Positions 16,641-25,410 of a stretch of DNA of 64,000 nucleotides are shown in pieces; the first letter of the stretch is position 1; the number at the start of each line of letters is the position of its first letter. The DNA comes from Bacteroidia bacterium. GTDB taxonomy: Bacteria > Bacteroidota > Bacteroidia > J057. Under the pieces are notes generated by a model. The model did not search any database. It had not been told where the DNA came from and was given only the letters and a program-made list of their open reading frames with translations. The stretch lies in NCBI GenBank assembly GCA_030430205.1, contig JAUIGE010000001.1, forward strand, positions 372,001 to 436,000, in the 5' to 3' direction. A program made the position numbers and the translations under genes.

Positions 16641-18173
16641 TCAACGCGGCAGCCGCACGATAAACGTACTCCCTTCTCCTAATTTGCTCTCCAAAGAAAG
16701 CAAGCCGCCATGCGCCTCCACAATCTCTTTCACATAGCTCAGGCCCAGGCCAAAGCCTTTCACATCGTGCAGGTTTCCTGTGGAAACGCGGAAAAAGCGT
16801 TCAAATATCTTTTCCTGATCTGATTTACTGATGCCTTGCCCTTTGTCAGAAATACTGATTGCCATCCAGCCTTCTTCTTCCCAACTGCTAACAGTAATCA
16901 TCGGTGCCTGCGGGCTGTATTTATTGGCATTATCAAGGAGATTGGAGATGAGATTGGTCAGGTGTACTTCGTCTGCTTCAATAATAGGATTTTCGGCATC
17001 CAGGACAAAGTCCACCTGCCCATCGCGCTGCTCCACATGCAGGCGAATATTTTCTACTGCTTTTTCAATGATATCATTGACATTCAGAGAAACAGGGCGA
17101 AGCTTGATCTCTGACCTGGCAATCTGCAGGACGCGTTCCACCTGCATATTCATCCGCTGGTTTTCTTCCTTGATGATGCGGGTGTAATAATTCATGCGCT
17201 CTTCGTCGCCCCGGATCATGGGCGAACGCAAGGCGTCCGTAGCAAGTGAAATCGTCGCCAATGGCGTCTTGAACTCATGCGTCATATTGTTGATGAAATC
17301 GCTTTTCATCTCCGAGAGTTTCTTTTGCCTTAAAATGGTTTTTACCACATACAAAAAAGAAAACAGGATAATCCCTGTAAACAGCAAAGAGGCCAAAACC
17401 ACGCCCCAGACTTCGCCCCATGCATACATACCGCGATTGGGAAAGTCTACAAAAAGATAAGTCTGACTCATTCGGGCGTTGGGGTACAAACGCGACCGAT
17501 AAGGCGTCATGAGCAAATCTTCCTCTTTTGCATTCGCTGTTTTGTAAATATATCCGCCTTCGGGCTGGTTGTACACCAGGTATTGATACTTGAGATTAAT
17601 GCCTGCCTCTTTCAGCATTTCTCCAAGCAATGAGTCCAATCTTTCCTGGCTCAAGCGATCTCTAAGCCCCCTTTGGGGCGAAATGATAAACTGAAGACTG
17701 CGCGTAAGCATTTGCTCTATGTCTGGAACTGATCCGGGAAACATGCTGCGGGAAGCCCAATTGCGTACTGTCCTAAACTCTTGTTCGAGAAGCAATGAAG
17801 AATCCTCATGCTGATCCAAAAAGTGCTTTATCCATAGCATGGTATCCTCTTCATTCATATGGCCATCTATGCGAATTCGCAATTGCTCCTCATGCATTTC
17901 ACGTCTCGGTCTCATCTGTTCTCTTCCATGGGGGCCTCTGGCGTTAATCGTATCTAGTCTCCGGTTGAATGAGGTTTTCCCCTGAATCATGTCCAGTTGC
18001 ATACCATTCGTTGCAAAAACAACATAGCGATTCATCTCTTCCTGCTCCAGACGCGCCGCGACTTGTAGCATGGCGTGGTATACCTGCTTGTCAAATTGGG
18101 CATCATTGATGCGGATCGCCTTGCTGATCCAATAGACCTGCAAGGCAATGATCCCTATGAGTGCTGTACTCAT
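16641..18173 (-). CDS. Membrane sensor histidine kinase (RprX-like)
   Basis: A 510-residue inner-membrane kinase. TM1 is at residues 2-18, an extracytoplasmic sensor at about 19-255, TM2 at about 257-281, then a HisKA domain with the phospho-accepting His299 in MTHEFKTPLATI. The HATPase domain follows (N box NLISNLLDNANKYS around Asn415; DKGQGIS; GFGLGLSYVKEIVEAHGG). The sensor region resembles no named ligand domain. The ATG at 18173 is the first in-frame start after the divergent promoter region. It is upstream of and co-oriented with the response regulator, and presumably phosphorylates it. Confidence 0.92.
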   Translation of the reverse strand: MSTALIGIIALQVYWISKAIRINDAQFDKQVYHAMLQVAARLEQEEMNRYVVFATNGMQLDMIQGKTSFNRRLDTINARGPHGREQMRPRREMHEEQLRIRIDGHMNEEDTMLWIKHFLDQHEDSSLLLEQEFRTVRNWASRSMFPGSVPDIEQMLTRSLQFIISPQRGLRDRLSQERLDSLLGEMLKEAGINLKYQYLVYNQPEGGYIYKTANAKEEDLLMTPYRSRLYPNARMSQTYLFVDFPNRGMYAWGEVWGVVLASLLFTGIILFSFLYVVKTILRQKKLSEMKSDFINNMTHEFKTPLATISLATDALRSPMIRGDEERMNYYTRIIKEENQRMNMQVERVLQIARSEIKLRPVSLNVNDIIEKAVENIRLHVEQRDGQVDFVLDAENPIIEADEVHLTNLISNLLDNANKYSPQAPMITVSSWEEEGWMAISISDKGQGISKSDQEKIFERFFRVSTGNLHDVKGFGLGLSYVKEIVEAHGGLLSLESKLGEGSTFIVRLPR

Positions 18174-18258
18174 GAGGCCGATGATGATATGGAGATGGGA
18201 ACGTTTGATATTTTCTTTTTTACAAAAGTCTTCTTTTGCTTCCGCAAAGTCTATTACT

Positions 18259-18273
18259 TTAACGTTCCGTTAA
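18259..18273. promoter_or_regulatory. Perfect 15-bp palindrome between divergent genes (putative operator)
   Basis: TTAACG-TTC-CGTTAA lies in the 119-base gap between the histidine kinase start (18173) and the aminotransferase start (18293). Placement and symmetry suit a repressor or activator site, possibly for the adjacent response regulator. This is inference only. Confidence 0.45.
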
Positions 18274-18292
18274 CAAAGAATATAAAGTGGCT

Positions 18293-19369
18293 ATGCAAAA
18301 AATCTTCTTCACACCCGGGCCCGCGCATTTGTACCCCACAGTGGGAAACCACTTGAAGCAAGCGCTTGATTTACAGCTATTTTCGCTTTCGCACCGCAGC
18401 AAGCGCTACGAGGCTATTCACCAAAAAGCGGTGGATGGTGTCAGGGCATTGATGGCTATTCCACAAGATTTCCACATCTTTTTCCACAGTTCTGCCACAG
18501 AGATATGGGAGCGCCTGATACAAAATGCTGTGATGGAAAAAAGCTTTCATTTTGTGAACGGCTCCTTCTCCAGTCGCTATTATGAGATCGCCTGCGAATT
18601 GCAGGTGGATGCCCGGAAAGAAGAGGCTGCCTGGGGAAAGGCATTTGATTTATCACAGGTGAATATCCCTTCAGATACAGAATTGATCAATTTTACCCAC
18701 AACGAAACCAGTACGGGTGTGATGCTGGATTTGGGAGAAATATATGCCTTGAAGAAAAAGCATGCGAATGCGCTGTTGACGCTGGATCTGGTGTCTTCGG
18801 CTCCCTATGGGCAGCCCGATTGGACACAAACAGATGCGGCTTATTTTTCCGTTCAAAAATGCTTCGGCCTGCCGGCCGGACTGGGGGTGCTGATTCTCAG
18901 CCCGACGATGCTCGCAAAAGCTGCACAAAAAACGGCCGCAGGCCATTCCACCGGCTCTTACCACAGCTTCGCTTCCCAGCTCAGCAAAGCCCAAAAATCT
19001 CAGACGCCAGAGACACCCAATGTGCCCAACATCTACCTGCTGGGGCAGGTATGTGAGGACATGCTCAGGAAGGGAATCGAGACGATTCGCCGGGAGACAG
19101 AGCAAAAAGCAGCTCTGCTGTATGATTTTTTCGATCAGTATCCAGTCTACCAAAATTTTGTCAGAGAGAAAGCTTATCGTTCCCAAACGGTAATTGTGGC
19201 AGATATCCCATCGGGTTCAGGCCCTTTGATAAAGCGCCTGGTGGAGCAGGGAATGGTCCTGGGCGATGGCTATGGTGCGATGAAGGGCAAGCAGATTCGC
19301 GTGGCGAATTTTCCGGCGGTGAGCGTGGCGGATGTGGAAGCCTTGATCAGCAAATTGGCAGATGGGTAG
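18293..19369 (+). CDS. Class V PLP-dependent aminotransferase, SerC-like
   Basis: This is a 358-residue fold-type I enzyme of the class V family. The N-terminal FFTPGPAHLYPTV and the NFTHNETSTGV segment resemble phosphoserine aminotransferase (SerC). The PLP-binding Lys is in YFSVQKCFGLPAGLG (about residue 189), with LTLDLVSSAPY carrying the cofactor-ring Asp. SerC converts 3-phosphohydroxypyruvate and glutamate to phosphoserine; other class V members act on alanine/glyoxylate or aspartate, so substrate is uncertain. A 2-hydroxyacid dehydrogenase that could act in the same pathway lies at 27.3-28.3 kb. ATG 18293 is preferred over the GTG at 18287. Confidence 0.85.
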   Translation: MQKIFFTPGPAHLYPTVGNHLKQALDLQLFSLSHRSKRYEAIHQKAVDGVRALMAIPQDFHIFFHSSATEIWERLIQNAVMEKSFHFVNGSFSSRYYEIACELQVDARKEEAAWGKAFDLSQVNIPSDTELINFTHNETSTGVMLDLGEIYALKKKHANALLTLDLVSSAPYGQPDWTQTDAAYFSVQKCFGLPAGLGVLILSPTMLAKAAQKTAAGHSTGSYHSFASQLSKAQKSQTPETPNVPNIYLLGQVCEDMLRKGIETIRRETEQKAALLYDFFDQYPVYQNFVREKAYRSQTVIVADIPSGSGPLIKRLVEQGMVLGDGYGAMKGKQIRVANFPAVSVADVEALISKLADG

Positions 19370-19381
19370 ATTCACAACCTG

Positions 19382-20833
19382 CTATTCACCCTCTGCTAAA
19401 CCCTCAAGCTGCGCCTGAAGCCACTCGCGATGCGCGAGGTCACTGCTCAGATCAAGCTGCTTTTGCATCGTCTGAAGGCGCTTTCGCCTTTCATCTGCGG
19501 AAAGAATAGCCCATCGTTCTATCAGGCGATTGAGTTTTTTGAGCAGACGGAGAAAATTCAAATAGGGATTGCGGTTTTGGGCAGATAGGTGCTTCTGGCG
19601 TTGCAAATAGCGTTTGAAGGCTTCAATGTGATAGGTCAAGGCCTCATACTCTTCACTTTCAAAATAAACTTTTGCCAACAATATACGGGCACTGAGGTCA
19701 TAGAAAGATTCTGCAAAGTCGATCTGACTCAACTCCCGAATAGCTTCGCGATAGGACTTTCCATGGTAATGATAAAGGGCCAACGCATAGCGGTAGGAGG
19801 AGTCCTGAAAGGCTAAGGCAAGATGGGATTTGTAGCTTTCAATGAATTCCCGTGCCCAGGAGCGCTCCCCTAACCTCACCGCTGCCGCGGTGATATTGGT
19901 GTAATCTGTATACGAAATCACGTTTTCGCGGAGCAGGATAGCTGTCTCAAGCTGATGCTGGTACAATGCCAGCAAATCTTTCATGTATGGCTGCTCGCCG
20001 CGATTTATGCCAGCGATGCAGTGATTTTGGGCATATTTGTATAGAGCGCGGGCCTCTTCCTGCGGAAAGGCATGTACTTGCTGTGCCAGCAAACTGACCA
20101 AAGCCTCAAAAGCATCCCGCTTAGAGGAATCATTCAGCATCTCCCATACCAACTGGTAAGCCGCAATGGCGGGAGTATCGACAAAATTTTCCTGCCGGAT
20201 GCCTTCCAGCAGAGAAGTAATTAAACTGAAATTGGCAGAGGTGCCAAAAATATTTTGCCTGTTGAGCAATTCGCAAGCGCCGCGCAGCTTCTGCACGAGG
20301 TACCAGCGATCGAGTTGGTCGAGCATTTCCTGCAGGTTGTTGTCTACCATGCGTTTTTGGCTATAGCCAAAATGCTGGTTGGCGATTTCGGCAAGGCGAA
20401 AGCGCGTGAAGCGCAGTTGATCGTCTTCGGCCGCCTGCGGGGCGCATTGGCGCCGCAAAGCATCGGACTCCGTCCGCAGGAGGCGTTCACTTCCCCGCTG
20501 CCGGATGGCAGCGAGGCTGAGGAGCGAAAGCTCCTGGGGGCGCTGCTCCAATTCCTTAAAAGCCAAAAAGGCTTTTGCCAGGTCGAAAAGGGCTTTCGTC
20601 TCTAGTTTCAAGCGTGTATCTGCATAAGGCTCCGGGGAATACAATTGGCTCCAAATGATTTCTTTGTCCAGGTCTACGTGCTGATAAGTTGGCGCAAATT
20701 TCAGGATGGCATGTAGCAGCCTGACATTTCCTTTTCGGCCACGGGCGATTTCCTTCTCTACCCATATCGTGAATAGCCCGGTTTCTGCCGGAGAAAAGCT
20801 TTTTAGGAGTTCTATGAATTTAGTATTCTGCAA
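19382..20833 (-). CDS. Hypothetical all-helical protein
   Basis: A 483-residue cytoplasmic protein without signal peptide or membrane segment, rich in Leu, Ala, Glu, Gln and Arg. The predicted structure is almost wholly helical, and segments such as ALALYHYHGKSYREAIRELSQ and ARILLAKVYFESEEYEAL look like TPR-type helical hairpins. I do not recognise a named family; similar lone helical proteins are common in Saprospiraceae. It is convergent with the class V aminotransferase (12 bases apart) and divergent from the PKD/T9SS protein across an AT-rich gap. Scaffold or regulatory function is a guess. Confidence 0.7.
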   Translation of the reverse strand: MQNTKFIELLKSFSPAETGLFTIWVEKEIARGRKGNVRLLHAILKFAPTYQHVDLDKEIIWSQLYSPEPYADTRLKLETKALFDLAKAFLAFKELEQRPQELSLLSLAAIRQRGSERLLRTESDALRRQCAPQAAEDDQLRFTRFRLAEIANQHFGYSQKRMVDNNLQEMLDQLDRWYLVQKLRGACELLNRQNIFGTSANFSLITSLLEGIRQENFVDTPAIAAYQLVWEMLNDSSKRDAFEALVSLLAQQVHAFPQEEARALYKYAQNHCIAGINRGEQPYMKDLLALYQHQLETAILLRENVISYTDYTNITAAAVRLGERSWAREFIESYKSHLALAFQDSSYRYALALYHYHGKSYREAIRELSQIDFAESFYDLSARILLAKVYFESEEYEALTYHIEAFKRYLQRQKHLSAQNRNPYLNFLRLLKKLNRLIERWAILSADERRKRLQTMQKQLDLSSDLAHREWLQAQLEGLAEGE

Positions 20834-21024
20834 TAAACAAATTAGTTAAAAATATTTAATCTATTAAAAATCAATATTTTATAAGAACAAATGATAAATA
20901 CAAAATGAAATTAACATAATTTATTGTCATTGTTGCGGGGAAAGAGAATCCTTAAGCTTGTAAGGTAAATAAACTGCTCCAGCCAGGATTTTTTATCATG
21001 AATTAATAAAACCGAAACATCCCT

Positions 21025-23685
21025 ATGAAAGCCAAATATTTTTTCCTCTTTAGCTGCTTCCTATGTGGCTTCCTGTCTTTTTCAAAAGCCCAAACAAAAG
21101 TCCATCAGCTCCAGTTAAACTTGCCCGACACCATTTGTGCGGACATCAACCCGCTGGTTAGGCTCTCGACAACTTTAGGCTTTGGAGGCCCCTCGGGTCC
21201 TGTCAATGTCTTTACTTTCTGGGATTATGGTGATGGCACAAGCCAGGTGAGGGGGCTCATCCCCTCACATCATTACCATTATTTTGCTAAAGCGGGAACC
21301 TATAAAGTGAAAGTCTCTTTGCAGGCTTCTCTCAGTGGTGATTGGGAAACAGCCAGCGACTCGCAGTTGATTGTGGTGCAGAGAAACTGCCAAACAGGCC
21401 AGGCAGCTGACCTGAATATGAAGCAGGACACCGCCTGCGCGGGCTGGCCCGCCCAGTTTGGCGATAGCCTCGCCGGAGACTTCTCTCACCTCAGCTTCCG
21501 CTGGGACTTTGGAGATGGTACTTTCAGCCCGAAGGGTTGGGGGGTAAAACATGTCTACAGCCAGCCGGGCCTCTATGCTGCCAGCCTGTGTATCGTCGAT
21601 CACAACCTTCAGGACACCCTGTGTATACAGCAGTTGATACCTGTCAAAAGCTGTCAGCTTTTTCAATCCCTGGCGATTGACGGACCGGATACGGTATGCC
21701 TGGGTACGGAAAAATATCTTTTTTCCCCACGCATCACAGGAGGAAGTGGCCATTTCCACTATGGCTGGTCTGCCCTGGGCAGTGGGGTGTTATTCAGCAA
21801 CCCCGACACTACGAAACGGGTTTTTGGCGTAGCATTTACCCAGGCAGGAAATGTAAGTATCAGTCTGAAGGTGACGGATCTGGTGACAGGCATCGTGCTT
21901 GCGATCCGAGATACCCTCGTTACTCAGACAGGGGCTTCCTGCCCCTTATCTGTTAATATTGGGGGGCCGGGTACGACCTTTTGTCTTTCCAGTGGCTACA
22001 ACCCCTATTTCATAGCGAATGTGCGCGGGGGAAGTGGCCAGTATACCTATGACTGGCAGTCAAGCCCAGGGAACTTCAATGGATCAGGTTCTACCTTTTT
22101 ACCCGCATTTCAGCAAACTGGCTTGGTGGCTGTAGATATCACAATCACAGATCAGCTCACACTTCAGCAGGTACATGATACCGTTCAACTCACGCTTACC
22201 AAAGGTGACTGTGAGCCCTACGTTTCAACTCAGAATTTGGTCATCAATCCTGAAAGACTGTGCCAGGGAACTTCATTTAATTATTACAATTTTTCTCCTT
22301 CCTCTTCCTATACCGGTTTTTCGATAGATTTTGGAGATGGCACTGTCAAAAATTCCGCTAGCGGAGTACATACCTATGCCGCTGCGGGATTATATACCGT
22401 CGCCTATTGCCTGTATAATCCTACTTTGGGAGACACCTTTTGCCTGAGTCGTCAACTATATGTAGCTCCTGTTTGCGAGTTGAAAATCGCTGTTCTGACA
22501 ACAGATGATTTTGGAAATGACGACGGTACTGCTCATGCCTACATTCTCCAGGGAAATGGCCAGATAGAGCTGGAATGGGACAGCACAGGTACTTTTTCAA
22601 ATACCTTCGAAATCAGCGGCCTGGCCGCTGGCACCTATCACCTCTACGCCCGGGACGGGCAGGGGCGAAGCGATACGATCGCTTACCGCATCAACCCCTA
22701 CGCCACAGCTGTATTTCCCGGAGACTGCAACCACGATCAGGTTGCAGATATGAAAGACCTGCTGCCCATCGGGCTGAAATATAATATGACTGGATTTACC
22801 CGTCCCAATGCCAGCCTCAACTGGACCCCCCAGCCCGCCCTGCCCTGGGGCGACAGTCTGGCCAACGGCCGCGACATCCGCCACGTCGATACCGACGGCA
22901 ACGGCATCATCAATGATGCAGACACCCTTGCCATACAGCTCAATTATAGCTTTACCCATAACAACTTACGCACCGGCAATACGGGCCCCAAGCTCTTTTA
23001 CCAAATGCCCATGGGGCCTCATACTCCCGGAGATACCCTCCGCATTCCGATCCACCTCGCCACCATGGACACTCCTGTCGTCAGCCTCTATGGCCTGACC
23101 TTTGGCATCAGCTACGATACCGCTTTGATCCAGGGCGGAAGTATCCGCCTGGACTTCGGCAATTCCTGGCTGGGAACCAAAGGCAGCAACCTGCTGACCA
23201 TGTATCGGGAGGACAGCACAAGGGGGCAGGTAGCGGTCGGTTTTGTGCGCAAAGACCAGATGAATGTCTCAGGCTTTGGACGAATATGCGATATCATCGT
23301 GGTCGTGGACGACCATATCGGCAAGCGGAATATTCCGCTACGAATGGGCTTCCTATCGCCTTATGGGATAGACAAAGCCGAAGAGGAAGTAAACATTGGA
23401 TGGATCAATGGCGAAACGGATATAGCCACCGATATTTCGGAGGAAATGATGGCACAGATGGGACTGGCCGTAGGCCAGAGTGATAGAAATATCCTCCTCT
23501 ATCATCCAACCGAAAAAACGGGTGTAATGCAGCTGATTGACATCCGGGGTAATCAACTCATTCAGCAGAAGCTAAAAGAAACTGGGCAAACTGCAATCAG
23601 CACAAAGCATTTATCACCAGGTATTTACATACTCGAAGTCAGAATAGGAAATACCCTCTGGCGTAAAAAGGTCGCACTGTTGTGA
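21025..23685 (+). CDS. Secreted PKD/dockerin/cohesin-like protein with T9SS sorting domain
   Basis: An 886-residue secreted protein. Signal peptide (to about residue 22); several PKD-type domains with the hallmark xDFGDGT motif (DYGDGTSQ, DFGDGTFS, DFGDGTVK); and a dockerin-type duplicated Ca-binding segment (GDCNHDQVADMKDLLPIG and DTDGNGIINDADTL, about 565-640). A cohesin-like beta domain follows (about 655-795; PGDTLRIPIHLATMD, LYGLTFGISYDTALI). The C-terminal type A T9SS sorting domain (about 815-886) contains MQLIDIRGNQLI, LSPGIYILEV and a basic terminus. It is probably exported by T9SS and anchored or released at the cell surface. It precedes an outer-membrane barrel gene on the same strand by 38 bases. 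Confidence 0.88.
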   Translation: MKAKYFFLFSCFLCGFLSFSKAQTKVHQLQLNLPDTICADINPLVRLSTTLGFGGPSGPVNVFTFWDYGDGTSQVRGLIPSHHYHYFAKAGTYKVKVSLQASLSGDWETASDSQLIVVQRNCQTGQAADLNMKQDTACAGWPAQFGDSLAGDFSHLSFRWDFGDGTFSPKGWGVKHVYSQPGLYAASLCIVDHNLQDTLCIQQLIPVKSCQLFQSLAIDGPDTVCLGTEKYLFSPRITGGSGHFHYGWSALGSGVLFSNPDTTKRVFGVAFTQAGNVSISLKVTDLVTGIVLAIRDTLVTQTGASCPLSVNIGGPGTTFCLSSGYNPYFIANVRGGSGQYTYDWQSSPGNFNGSGSTFLPAFQQTGLVAVDITITDQLTLQQVHDTVQLTLTKGDCEPYVSTQNLVINPERLCQGTSFNYYNFSPSSSYTGFSIDFGDGTVKNSASGVHTYAAAGLYTVAYCLYNPTLGDTFCLSRQLYVAPVCELKIAVLTTDDFGNDDGTAHAYILQGNGQIELEWDSTGTFSNTFEISGLAAGTYHLYARDGQGRSDTIAYRINPYATAVFPGDCNHDQVADMKDLLPIGLKYNMTGFTRPNASLNWTPQPALPWGDSLANGRDIRHVDTDGNGIINDADTLAIQLNYSFTHNNLRTGNTGPKLFYQMPMGPHTPGDTLRIPIHLATMDTPVVSLYGLTFGISYDTALIQGGSIRLDFGNSWLGTKGSNLLTMYREDSTRGQVAVGFVRKDQMNVSGFGRICDIIVVVDDHIGKRNIPLRMGFLSPYGIDKAEEEVNIGWINGETDIATDISEEMMAQMGLAVGQSDRNILLYHPTEKTGVMQLIDIRGNQLIQQKLKETGQTAISTKHLSPGIYILEVRIGNTLWRKKVALL

Positions 23686-23723
23686 CAAAATTTCATCATT
23701 CCATATTTTAACAATAAACTCAA

Positions 23724-24398
23724 ATGAAAAACACATTCATCATCTGTCTCCTCTTTTCATGCCTGCAATTTGCCTGGGGGCAGGAAAACAGGTCCCAGTG
23801 GGGACTCAGTATTTCTCCTGGCTTTCACTACATGAAAGTAGATGGCAGCTCAACTATGGGCGTACATCGCCACATGCCTACGATGGGAATTAGCCTAGGC
23901 ATTGCAGGTCGGATTCAGGTGAGTAATAGATTGTATCTCGAGACAGGTTTGTTTGTCAAAAAACTTGCGTACGAATATTCGGTGGAAGAAATACTCCTTC
24001 CCGCAGGAATCGATGCCAAGGGCGATATCACCTACACTTCTGTGGAAGATAAATTCAGGCAAAGCATGGCCTCAATTCCATTAAGGGCAAAGTTTAGGGT
24101 TGGGAAGGGATTTTTCATTGGGGGAGGTCTCAATTTTGATGTGCCTGTTATAGGGAAGCATGAACGCGAGCTGACCCATTCTTTTGGAGAAGAAGATTTC
24201 CTTTTGAATCGCGATTTTTCGTCGAGCCTCCGTTTTTTCAGCTTCAACCTAGGCATTTCCAAAACCGTAAAAATTGCAAATACCCTGCTGGATTTTGGAC
24301 CTCAACTGGACATCTACCGCCATCAGCTAGAAATTCCTTTCGGCCTGAACAGCAGGCATCAATATGCAGTGGGGTTTCAGCTGAGCGTTTTGAAATAA
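23724..24398 (+). CDS. Outer-membrane beta-barrel protein (PorT-type)
   Basis: The 224-residue protein has a signal peptide (cleavage near FAWGQ), then alternating amphipathic strands typical of an eight-stranded OmpA/PorT-like barrel: RLYLETGLFVKKLAYEYS, FFIGGGLNFDVPV, and a C-terminal strand HQYAVGFQLSVLK. It follows the T9SS cargo gene by 38 bases in the same direction, so the two are probably co-expressed and the barrel may serve the secreted protein at the outer membrane. That pairing is inference. It is convergent with the DUF2807 gene across a strong hairpin terminator. Confidence 0.75.
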   Translation: MKNTFIICLLFSCLQFAWGQENRSQWGLSISPGFHYMKVDGSSTMGVHRHMPTMGISLGIAGRIQVSNRLYLETGLFVKKLAYEYSVEEILLPAGIDAKGDITYTSVEDKFRQSMASIPLRAKFRVGKGFFIGGGLNFDVPVIGKHERELTHSFGEEDFLLNRDFSSSLRFFSFNLGISKTVKIANTLLDFGPQLDIYRHQLEIPFGLNSRHQYAVGFQLSVLK

Positions 24399-24428
24399 AA
24401 AAATAGCCCGGCCTGAGCCGGGCTATTC
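24393..24428 (-). terminator. Intrinsic terminator between convergent genes
   Basis: An 11-bp perfect stem AATAGCCCGGC/GCCGGGCTATT (24402-24412 and 24417-24427) with a CTGA loop. On the minus strand it is followed by a T-rich run, so it terminates the DUF2807 transcript. The plus strand has CAAAA after the stem and would terminate less well. Confidence 0.9.
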
Positions 24429-24469
24429 AAAAGCACACATTGGAACGGTTGGTAGTAAGGGGAAAGTCT

Positions 24470-25255
24470 TTATCTCGGAATCACATTGCCGGAGCCAGTG
24501 ATATGAGTGGTTACGAGTGGGGTGCCATCATAGATGACTTTTCCGCTGCCGGTGATGTCCACTTCCAGTGTCTGTACTGCATGCACTTCTGCATCGCCAG
24601 AACCACCGACTTTGATGTAAACATTTTGCGCGATCAGGTCAAAGGCATGCAGGTCTCCTGAGCCGGTGATCCGATGATCCAGATTCTCAACAGAGCCTGA
24701 CAAAGTGATGTCACCAGAACCTGTCGTTTTGGACTCCAGGGTGGCCGCAGTCATGTCAGAGGTAATCGTTCCCGATCCTGAGATCGTTGCGATAACATCG
24801 GTTGCGTCATAATCCAGGTGGATATTTCCTGAGCCGCTGATCTTTAATTCCAGCTCATCCGTATTAAAGCGTGTTTCGCCTACGATGCTTCCAGAACCGC
24901 TGATTTTCAGGTAATTCAGGTCTTTTACGGAAATGTGAATTTCTACATCGCTCACTTTGCGTACACATCCGTCATAGTCTATGTCCCAAACACCGTTATC
25001 GTCTACATCCAGTTTGAGCAGGTCAATGATGTTTTCCTGAGCGATGATTTCTACTTTCTGCACGCTGTCCTGGGTGATGTAGACATCTGCAGCGATGGAC
25101 AGATTGAGGCCCGTCATTTCTGGCAAAAAGAGCGTTTCAGTAACACGCGTTCCTTTGCCCCTTTCGCAGATTTCATCTAAATCACAGCCTGTAAATACAA
25201 AGCTGGATGCGAGGACAAGGAGGAGGATCAGGTTTCTAATATTCATTGTTTTCAT
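24470..25255 (-). CDS. DUF2807 (head GIN domain) lipoprotein
   Basis: The 261-residue protein has a lipoprotein signal (ASSFVFTGCD). The body is a right-handed beta-helix-like domain in which ISGSGSI, ISGSGNI, ISGSGTI, TTGSGDI, ITGSGDL, VGGSGDA and ITGSGKV recur about every 20 residues. This is the signature of DUF2807, called the putative auto-transporter adhesin head GIN domain. The family is abundant in Bacteroidota, is exported and has no established biochemical role. A hairpin terminator lies just past its stop. It is followed upstream on the same strand by the serine hydrolase gene, with 155 bases between. Confidence 0.9.
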   Translation of the reverse strand: MKTMNIRNLILLLVLASSFVFTGCDLDEICERGKGTRVTETLFLPEMTGLNLSIAADVYITQDSVQKVEIIAQENIIDLLKLDVDDNGVWDIDYDGCVRKVSDVEIHISVKDLNYLKISGSGSIVGETRFNTDELELKISGSGNIHLDYDATDVIATISGSGTITSDMTAATLESKTTGSGDITLSGSVENLDHRITGSGDLHAFDLIAQNVYIKVGGSGDAEVHAVQTLEVDITGSGKVIYDGTPLVTTHITGSGNVIPR

Positions 25256-25410
25256 GATAATAGTTATTTTGTTTTTTGATGGTTTAATCTAATGGGGCTG
25301 TTGTGTGTTGTTTGTTTTTGATTTCGATACAAAGAACGGAGGTTGCTTTATTTTTGATTCAATGAGAAGTCATGAGTGCTGATTTTCAGGGAGTGAACCT
25401 GCGATTCTTA

